From Riptortus pedestris (taxonomy: Eukaryota > Arthropoda > Insecta > Hemiptera > Alydidae): a stretch of DNA of 64,000 nucleotides. Under the pieces are notes generated by a model. It saw only the letters and a list, made by a program, of their open reading frames with translations, made no database searches and was not told where the DNA came from. A program made the translations under genes and the position numbers. Where the stretch lies: positions 1 through 64,000 of the forward strand of contig JADPXZ010000011.1 of assembly GCA_019009955.1 (NCBI GenBank), written 5' to 3'. This document shows positions 56,250 to 64,000 of this stretch, one piece after another; position 1 is the stretch's first letter; every line of letters begins with the position of its first letter.

Positions 56250-57240
56250 AGAATTAATGGAATAACTGGAAATGTGCTTAACTTATTACCTAAAATAAGT
56301 GAATTAAAAACAGTCAAAGGTTCTCCGAGAGACCATTTAAATGAAGCAATAACACTTCTTCAGCAAATCCTCAATAATTTACAAGAAGATATCAAGATTT
56401 CAAACACAGAAGCACAATGTACCCAAATGAAGGTTAATCGACCATTGTATTCAGATATTTTAAAATCAAAAACCAAACATGATGTAGAAGAATTGCACAA
56501 ATTAATAATTAAAAGTGACCAAAACAATCCAGTAGTAGATTTAAAGCAACCGTTCATAAATTATATTGATCCTCAAGCATTAAAAATTGGTTTAAAAAAT
56601 TTAAAGCGTTCTAAGAAAGAGTTTTCAATTATTGAATACAATGAAAAAGACATTGAAATAATTTCACCGAATTATCTAAAAAATGTAATGTCATCAAAAT
56701 TCAGAAAATTAAGAGATTAAACCCAACCCTAATCATAAAGAATATTTATTTATTGTGGAGTGTTAGCTCAAACTATAGATTCAACATATTGGCTATATTA
56801 ATTGACTTTAGAGATAAAAAAATATTATTTTGTTATGGCAGCAATTGTTGATCGAAACTATGGTTAGACAAGCTTGCTAATACTCGAGGTGGGCCACTAG
56901 AAAACTTTATAATAATAAATAATCTTTATGTTGTAAATATTGATTTAGACATGCCAACTTTTGATGGTGCTCCAGGCATAGTTAATAATGATGGAACAAA
57001 TATTGATAAATAGGTATATTCAGAAATAATTGTGAAAGTATCATAGACAAATTTTTCAATGGAGTAAACAAATCTTCTAATAAGTCATTTGTACAATTTC
57101 ATAAAAGACAGTTTTTATATAACCAAAACCTAGCTAAAAATCTCGCACCACAGTGGAATGATGGCCTATCCAATCTTAGGAAAGAAGCCAATAGGATTCG
57201 TAGATTATTCCATAAACCTCATTTAATGGCAGATAAATGT
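56250..57240 (+). mobile_element. LINE remnant in block C (best-preserved ORF1 part)
   Basis: The frame 56274-56720 (148 codons) is the longest surviving part of this LINE ORF1 (HLNEAITLLQQILNNLQED, PFINYIDPQALKIGLKNLK, FSIIEYNEKDIEIISPNYLK), a conserved segment of Gag-like ORF1 proteins just before the knuckles. Endonuclease remnants follow (NNLYVVNIDLDMPTFDGAPG, IVNNDGTNID), then the linker before RT (LRKEANRIRRLFHKPHL). Confidence 0.7.
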
Positions 57241-57249
57241 TGCTGCGTA

Positions 57250-58180
57250 CATATTTGCCTATCCTGAATATGAACAGTGAGAGATATTTGCATTATTATT
57301 TTGGAGCCTTCAGTAAACCACCAGTTTTAGTAAATGCACTTCAACAATAAACCAATTTAAATACATCTTATTCCAAACTTAAACAACAAATTTTGTTTAA
57401 GACGGACCATTTTAATTTGAGATACATTCAAATTCTTTCTGCGATGACGTCACCCATTATGATTTTAATGACTGAAATCGGACGAGCAATAGGAGGAAAT
57501 TAACCGTTATCATGAGTCGGTCAAACATTGTTTTAGAACTAATTGTTATAAACTATTGATGGCCTACAATATTCGTTCTATAGATTTTCTCTTAACTCAA
57601 ATATTAAGCGAGTTATTGGTCCATTCTTGTTTTCAGCCTGCAATAAGCCACTACTACTCCTCAGCGGATTTTGACTTAGAAATAGAGAATCTATGTTGAA
57701 TAGTTAGTATATTGTGGGATTTGCTCCCGCTCCCTTTCTATTTCAAGTGGCCAAATCCAGGCTTCTAAACTACTCTCAGCACATTCTCTGTTTTATTTTG
57801 ACTAATATAAATTAATTCAAACATCAAATAAACTATTACAGATGTAATACTTTCTAAAAGTTTAGTTTCTAGAAAAATTATTTGAAAAAAATATTCGGTA
57901 GAACTGTATTTATATAATTTCTTTGTAATGAATACTGAATCTATTCATTCTTATGAAAACAAAGACAGTCTGTCGCTGCCAATAGCTAGAGTGAATATTC
58001 TATATTTGAAAATTTAAATATTTCCATTATAAGTCAGATCGAAAAATGTTGTATAACCAATCCTGTTGAACAGCTGATGCTCTAGAATTGTTGTTTTACA
58101 CGTTTTCTCGTAGCTCAAATATTAAGCAAGTTATTCTTACTTATTCTCCCTTAAGGGAAATCAGCTATTTATATTTAGTG
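57250..58180. other. Degraded R3-like sequence
   Basis: Scattered R3-like phrases (for example GCCTTCAGTAAACCACC and a CCCTTAAGGGAAATCAGCTA at 58147-58166). No coding. Confidence 0.35.
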
Positions 58181-58184
58181 ATCT

Positions 58185-58440
58185 TCAGAAAGAGTGAAGC
58201 ACTGTTATCTCGAATGAAAGTCAGGTTACGTACCTACTTCTCTAAGCTTCGTCAAGCGTCCTATTAGTTATTGAATTTTCACTCTCGAAAATGAGTTTCT
58301 CCGATAATATGAGTGTTGAGTGGTTGTTTTATAGTTATATATTAACACTTTTGAATCGTTTGTGCAATTATGTTTCTCCAAAATGTTTATTTCCAGTAAT
58401 TTTCGGTAAGGCAACGTTAAGCTAATGCATGCAGGACTGG
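58185..58440 (+). pseudogene. Old copy of the zinc-finger 5' flank and exon 1
   Basis: Diverged copy of 34140-34400. At 58291-58315 ATGAGTTTCTCCGATAATAT codes MSFSDNMS, matching exon 1 (MSLPHNMN). The donor reads G|TTGAGT instead of G|GTGAGT, so it cannot splice normally. Divergence is much higher than between 1-1520 and 33985-35480. Confidence 0.6.
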
Positions 58441-58997
58441 CCTCTCTTTGTCTATCCTTTCTTTTTATACGATATCCCCAACCATTTTATTCCCATTTTC
58501 AATTACTTTTTAATACTTTAGAGAGAATGCACAATTACTATGCACATTTTGTTAAGTAATTTTGAACATTGAATTTGATTAGTGCTTTAACCTATAATAC
58601 TGATTGAAATGTTTTAAATATTAAGGCCAAATAATAACAGATAACAACAAACTAATTCTAGTGGGAGTCAGTATTGATGTTAATTAATATTAATGAACCT
58701 GAATGGTTTAGTATACAATATTACTATTATTATTATTTTTTTCATCCTCCCTTCTTTCTTTATTATATTTATTTTTTATCTTCCTCTTTATTTCGAGTAA
58801 TTTACAGTAAACAACCTTAAACTAATGCAGACCTCATAGTCTTCTCCAAATAATAGGCTTTTCCAAATAATACAATATCCCTAAGCATTTTATTGCCAAT
58901 TTCAATGAACTTTTAATAATTTAGATATATTTCGGTTTACCATTCCCCAACATCACTCTGGATTGATGGAAACACCTCCATGGCCCCCTGTCGCTTT

Positions 58998-59380
58998 GAC
59001 CTGTTTTGATCCTTCCGTTGATGATGGACCTCCACCAGCCAGCACAAATCCAGAGTGATGAAGCCCGTCAAGCTACAGCTGGTGTCAACTACTGGCACAG
59101 CACTGATGATGGGACGGTTCGCCCCGAAAGTATTTTGCCTGTAATAAAGAAGTATTAAGAGTGGAGGTGTTTGACCTTTTTTGATCCTTCCGTTGATGAT
59201 GGACCTCCACCAGCCAGCACAAATCCAGAGTGATGAAGCCCGTCAAGCTACAGCTGGTGTCAACTACTGGCACAACACGTCACAGCACTGATGATGGGAC
59301 GGTTTGCCCCGAAAGTACTTTGCCTGTAATAAAGAAGTATTAAGAGTGGAGGTGTTTGACCTTTTTTGATCCTTCCGTTG
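58998..59380 (+). repeat. Tandem repeat of about 180 bp with a hammerhead-like core
   Basis: Units 58998-59172 and 59173-59357 plus a partial third. Each has CTGATGA (59103-59109; 59288-59294), a potential GGG...CCC stem and GAAA (59126-59129; 59311-59314), then GCCTGTAATAAAGAAG with an AATAAA signal. CUGAUGA-stem-GAAA is the hammerhead ribozyme core. I could not place the NUH cleavage site or stem III convincingly, so it may instead be the 3' end of a retroelement with a similar motif. Confidence 0.55.
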
Positions 59381-59534
59381 AGTGAGTAATATGCTATTGG
59401 CTTCGAGGGACAGAAAGCTGCCCCTCACACAGACAGGAAATATTTGCAAATATCGCTAACACTAAAATTATATGAAAACAATATTTTATAGCCACTTATC
59501 TTAAATATGAATTATATATATATATATATTTGTC

Positions 59535-59860
59535 TCTCTAAGTAGTTCATGATTTAACAGCTTATTGTTAATATGCTAATAGTAGGAGTGGGAGTTAACT
59601 AAAGGCCAAAAACTAAAAATTCCAAATATTTCGGTTTAAATTAATCTTAGAGAAAATATGTATATAACAACATTTACAGATAATTAAATTTGCATATTAT
59701 TGCATAAAATATGCTTAAAAATTAATTACAAATTCAATAATTAATATTAAAATTGGCTAAAAGCTTATTAACCATTAATGATAGATAAATTGTATGTAAT
59801 TCTTTAAATACAATTATTCTTATATATTTTTTCCTTGTACAATGAAAAATAACTATTTAT
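59535..59860 (-). repeat. Partial R1 copy
   Basis: Matches 26731-27020 (AGTTCATGATTTAACAGCTT onward), including the unoccupied LINE target site. Confidence 0.65.
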
Positions 59861-60024
59861 TGCAATTGCAAAAATTTTCGGTTTACAAATTTCAACGGAA
59901 TTATTAAGACATTTCTTGAATTCCATTTCTTTACTTTTACCATTTCAGTTATTTCTTTAAATTAGTTTTTTTTTTTTTAATTTGTTTTTTAAATTTTTTA
60001 TTGATGATACTTTTTTCTTATTAA

Positions 60025-60740
60025 CACATTGATGGTGGCTGTCGTCAGTGTCACCCCTTCCCAAATGGCGGCCGTCGACGACCCTACGACACCTGTTAGT
60101 TCTATTTCAATTCATTCTGTCTCGGTCTAGCCAACTGGAAACTACTCTAAACTTTCTCCTCGCCATTTCAAACAGTCCTTCTTTATTGCTGTGCCACCCG
60201 TTACCGGATTTTTTTTATTTTTCTCTTGAGATTCATCTCTAAAGGTAAGTTTCACAATCTTTATTTTTCTGCCTATTTATATGGCTTTAAATAATCATAT
60301 TATAAATAGATTATTTGAAATTAGTTATGCAAAAAGGTTCCGACCCACAACCGACTTTTTTTGAGAAATTGACTTCTTTTTTTAGAATCCTACATTTTTC
60401 CGTTGATTTTGGAAATGTAAAAAATACTTTTGCAATTTAATTATTAAACATATTTTTTATTAAATATAATCTGCCTAATCATAATAAAGGTAAGTAAAAA
60501 AAATATTAATTGATATTTTAAATATTATCCGAGTTTCGTTTCCAGTGCATGAATGGATGTCCCTTCCTATTGGCGGCTGCAAACACCTCTTGACAAGCAT
60601 TATTTCCGAGTATAAAATTTAAAAATCGAAGAAATTTGTTATGATACATTTTAAGCAGTGCATTAGTGTTAAGATTTAAATAGAAAAAATTTTCAGGCAT
60701 GGGGAATGATCTTACCTCATACGGCTTAGCCGTCAACGTG
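60025..60740. mobile_element. Third TTAA-flanked element (piggyBac-type MITE)
   Basis: TTAA at 60021-60024 and 60741-60744 flank ends CACATTGATGG and, inverted, CACGTTGACGG (9 of 11). Subterminal GGCGGCCGTCGAC on the left and GGCGGCTGCAAAC on the right echo each other. A - strand frame at 60518-60736 (72 codons) runs out through the right end and has no recognised family. TIR similarity is short, so this is less certain than the other two. Confidence 0.5.
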
Positions 60741-60829
60741 TTAATATTAAAATAATATAATTAAGATACAAAAATAATAAAACAAATTCAAAATTAAAAA
60801 AAAAAAAACTAAATTAAAGAAACAACTGA

Positions 60830-62212
60830 AATAGTAGTAAAGAAATGGAATGACTAGTACAAAGTCAGACATTATGTACACATTCATATAAAATAATTAT
60901 AGTTTAAATAAAATGGACACAAATGAGGGAGATTTCATAAAAAGTCAAAGTAATAAAAATATACTTTTAAGTTCAACAATTTTCTTAAATATTAATAAAA
61001 TGATAAAATATTAGTAATCTTCTAGACATTTCTAATGCCATAAGCAATAGTTAATAATTTTTGGGGCCTTAATATATAATAGAAGGGACCAACAGTATTA
61101 AAGATTTTTTTTCTCAGGGATACGGACATCATTTATAGATGGACAGCTTTCTCCTCCGGGGTCCCTATCCTTAGTACAATATATTTCTTCAGTCACAAAA
61201 TGGAAGAAGAGAGATGCTCAAATACATTCCATTGAAAAATATTATATCAAAATTACACTCTACTGCTGTCCACTCCCAAATGATTGAAAATAAATAATTT
61301 AATAAAAAGAGAATTTTGAACATGATTGACATCCGTACAATGATTTTTCTTTGAGAGTAGTGATCTTCTTCTACGTTTTTTATTTATGATCCTCAATTAT
61401 CAATAGTTTTATATAAACCTTCTTATTGTGTACTATTTAACTTCTTTCCTTCACTTAAAGTAAAATCACTTTCATAGTCTGCACCAAGTGTGGCCATCTT
61501 TTTAGCTACGTAATCTGTTTAATATATTATTCAGAAAGCCTTACTATAAAAATAACATCATTATCCAGTCAACAATAATTTCCCAGACACCACCGGATTC
61601 CTTAGCTAGTATAAAATAAAGTGCATTCTTTGAGTTGTAAAAAACAAAACGAGTTATTTTTCAAAATATTAGTGAGGGTATAGGAACTTCCACCAAAATG
61701 GTGACCCTGACGACAAAAGAATGCCAATACTCACGTGAGTAAATATTAGTATTTAACAAAGAAGATGGTGCAGTCACATCAACTAAAAAGACTTTTACCA
61801 CAGCGAAAATTTTTATTTATAGCTGGAGAGATTTTGTTTTAAAAGACAATAATGAGAGGTACTAAACTTATTTAAGATAGAAAATTGGGAAAGGGAGGGG
61901 CTGTGTAAACTAAGCAGATTTCCCACTTATATTTTCCATTTCTAAATGAAAATCCGATGAGTAGAAATGTGGGTTATCTGAAGGCTGAAGAAAAAGCAAG
62001 TAGGAATAACTCGCTTAGTATTTAAGCTATGAACAAATGCATAGAACATGAATTGTAGAGCATCAACAGCTCAACAAGGTTGGTTCAATAACCTTTGGTC
62101 TCGTAATAATGGAGATATTTTGAATTTTCGAATTCCCTCCTCCTCCCACTATTCCAGGTCCAACTTCAACCAATAACAAATATGATGACAGGAACAAATC
62201 AATAAATAGAAT
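60830..62212 (+). repeat. Dispersed repeat R2, copy 2
   Basis: Parallel to 44400-45797 with small indels. It keeps the CTAGTATAAAATAAAG junction near 61605. Here the end runs on into R1-like sequence instead of a LINE. Confidence 0.7.
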
Positions 62213-62229
62213 AAACATTTTTGAGTAAA

Positions 62230-63860
62230 GAATGAAAAGTTAATTGATGCATTATCACACAACCTATTTGCATGTATCTCAGAAAATAAAAGTTCAATGA
62301 AAATCATAATTGGTTGTGTAAGCTTAGAATAAAGTGGTTCATAATAGAAATGCTTAGTGTAAATATGACATGAGTACGATATAAGCTGGCTGAAAAAACA
62401 AACATTAAATATTTATCGGATAATATTCAGGATAGATAAAAAATGTACATAGCCACATTTATATGAGCGTCTAATTGAGACATTGTATGACAGTTGAATT
62501 GAAACATTATATAACAGCTGAATTGAAACATAATTTGACATTCAAGTTGAAACATCCATCACTCTAATGACAAAGAGCACTTTATCCAGGATACTGGAGT
62601 TATATGCAGAAATGCACCCCCCACTTTCTTCTTCCAGTGACCTTTCTCACCTATACAGGCCTGCTGCACCCATAAACCAGTCTTCTCACTCCTGTCATCC
62701 GCTCAGTTCATATGCTCTTGTACTCACTTTTCTCTACTTTCACATAATTGTATCAATCTTTGTATTTCTCAAAATATACCTTTTTAAAAAGAGGTTTTGT
62801 GCGAAAGCTTATTTAACTGGCCAAATAAAATGGTTGACTTCCGCTATAGTGTTTAGCGTATAACTCATTTATACTTAGGTATACGACAAAAGTTACTCCA
62901 AATAACAAAACAAACAACTTTTGTTATGTGCATATTTGCCGACAAAGCAATAGGAAACGAAATATCCCTATTTTTAATTTCAAGACTCCCTTATAACCCC
63001 CACTTCTGTTCGTCTTAAAGAATATTAACATATTCTAAAGTCTAAGTTGGGTTAATAGTAATATACATACCCAGTTTCATAATTTTCGGTTCAGCCGTTT
63101 ATGCGTGAAAAGGTAACAGACGCCAAAGAAACAAAATGCAGTTATGGTGTCTATAATATGTGAAACGAAAAAAATCAACGTACAGACAAAGGTTACAATT
63201 TTATATATATACTAGCTAATCCCGGCTCCGCCCGGGAATTCATTTGAGGCTGAATGAAGATGATATTTTTTTGGCAAGGCTTTACTTTCCACAATATTTT
63301 GACATTTCTCCGTCACAGTGATTAGGGTTTATACCCGTCCTTGATGTGGATTTGTTAATAATAAAATTATTTGTTATTTAAGACTTCACTGTCCTCAATA
63401 TTTTTATATTTCCCGTTTCCTGTGCATTTAATTTTTTTTTTTTTTTTTTTTATAACGTAATGGACCAAATAATTCATAATCATAGAAAGTATTCAGTCTT
63501 CCAAACCATGTATGAATAACAGTTCCTTTCCCTTGATGCGGTACAAAGCTTAAGGGTGGCAGCTGTTTTAGATACGTATAACCGGTAAGGAAGTAACCCC
63601 ACGCCTCCTTATGCCCAGTCAGTGGTGCCAACTCATTTAGGGTCTCAATCCTGTAATACATTAAATTATATTAACAAATCAGATTACATTATCTTCACAA
63701 TACTAAAACTGCTTGTTCAAATATTTTTCACACTATAATTAAATAAAGAATTAATTACACTTAAGGGCAAACAGGCGTTTCTCATGAACTAATGTTTGGA
63801 AGAAGATAAGAGAGAGGGGCAGTATATTTTACTTGGTGGAATCTGATGCTGGCGTTAAAA
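62230..63860 (-). repeat. Composite repeat R1, copy 4
   Basis: Inverse of R1, with the junction CTAGCTAATCCCGGCTCCGC near 63211 and a T tract at 63432-63451 in the place where copy 3 carries the Maverick-derived element. A deletion near 63587 removes part seen in the other copies. Confidence 0.7.
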
Positions 63861-63865
63861 AATAA

Positions 63866-64000
63866 CATAGATTTGAACCTATCGGTGGAGACCGTCGTCA
63901 CTGGCTGATGGTTGAGTACCGCTGGCAAGCGCTTTCGATGCGATGGCATCATCTTCAAGCCTGTCAATAGTTGTACTGAGTTGGTTGTCCGTCAGTCAGT
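63866..64000. other. Unidentified sequence at the window end
   Basis: The G+C content rises and R1 similarity ends at ATTTGAAC. On the - strand CTTGAAGATGATGCCATCGC followed by ATCGAAAGCG resembles the CTGATGA...CGAAAG phrase in the tandem repeat at 58998-59380, possibly a retroelement 3' end. Too little is visible to name it. Confidence 0.25.

Larger units (their letters stand above)
54447..57240 (-). repeat. Segmental duplication, block C (inverted)
   Basis: Inverse of about 20425-22925 and of the corresponding part of block A: zinc-finger exon 7 on the - strand, then intron sequence, then the LINE on the + strand. Exon 6 and the exon-7 5' end are replaced by a (TA)n tract. Confidence 0.85.

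Noticed and set aside
58998..59449. Minus-strand frames in the 180-bp tandem repeat (KRSNTSTLNTSLLQAKYF...) as a repeated protein
   Set aside because: The similarity between the two frames follows from the DNA tandem repeat, and the frames end at different places.

Overview
The window is AT-rich, repeat-dense eukaryotic DNA with interrupted genes. The transposon set is insect-like: I-clade and R1-like LINEs, a SAP-Gag Ty3/Gypsy element, piggyBac-type TTAA elements, Helitron-like units of the Lep1 style, and a Maverick/Polinton fragment. I infer an arthropod, most likely an insect. The exact order is not determinable from the sequence. Nothing looks bacterial.

The one gene I can reconstruct end to end is a seven-exon C2H2 zinc-finger gene on the + strand (34235-42295). 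All six introns are GT-AG, all are phase 1, and the spliced frame is open for 324 codons. Exons 2-5 are small symmetric cassettes, and each carries a PsiKxE motif (VKTE, IKQE, IKNE, IKQE) that fits a SUMO-acceptor consensus. Exon 6 encodes an atypical finger and exon 7 a short finger array.

Parts of this gene have been copied around the window. An inverted 5' copy (exons 1-3) lies at 1-1520 on the - strand. Exon-3 or exon-4 relics lie at 1766-1849, 9447-9530, 10498-10564 and 18828-18900, and an exon-1 relic at 58291-58315. The intron-5-to-finger block exists in three copies: A 38619-42930 (+), B 18901-23210 (+) and C 54447-57240 (-).

Layout: 1-2100 inverted zinc-finger copy; 2160-7030 composite Helitron-like repeat R1 holding a 5'-truncated I-clade LINE; 7300-9330 another LINE with a nested GC-rich TIR transposon; 9400-11200 relic exons, a long TG tract and an LTR fragment; 11200-13480 Helitron-like unit with 300-bp modules; 14050-16800 LINE ORF1 scrap and a piggyBac element inside inverted arms; 17100-18740 second Helitron-like unit; 18800-23200 block B; 23200-26400 LINE pieces; 26590-29933 R1 and modules; 29934-33975 Gypsy element lacking its 3' end; 33985-42930 the zinc-finger gene, with a second piggyBac-type element in intron 3; 44400-48360 repeat R2 and the 5' part of an I-clade LINE; 49039-50607 a large palindrome with a tRNA-like spacer; 50690-54446 R1 carrying a Maverick-derived element with a CARD-domain reading frame; 54447-57240 block C; 57240-60800 degraded repeats, a 180-bp tandem repeat with a hammerhead-like core, and a third TTAA element; 60830-63860 R2 and R1 copies.

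Most open frames belong to mobile elements broken by stops and frameshifts. The most unusual item is the caspase-type CARD frame inside the Maverick-derived element. Boundaries of dispersed repeats are approximate because they were judged by eye.
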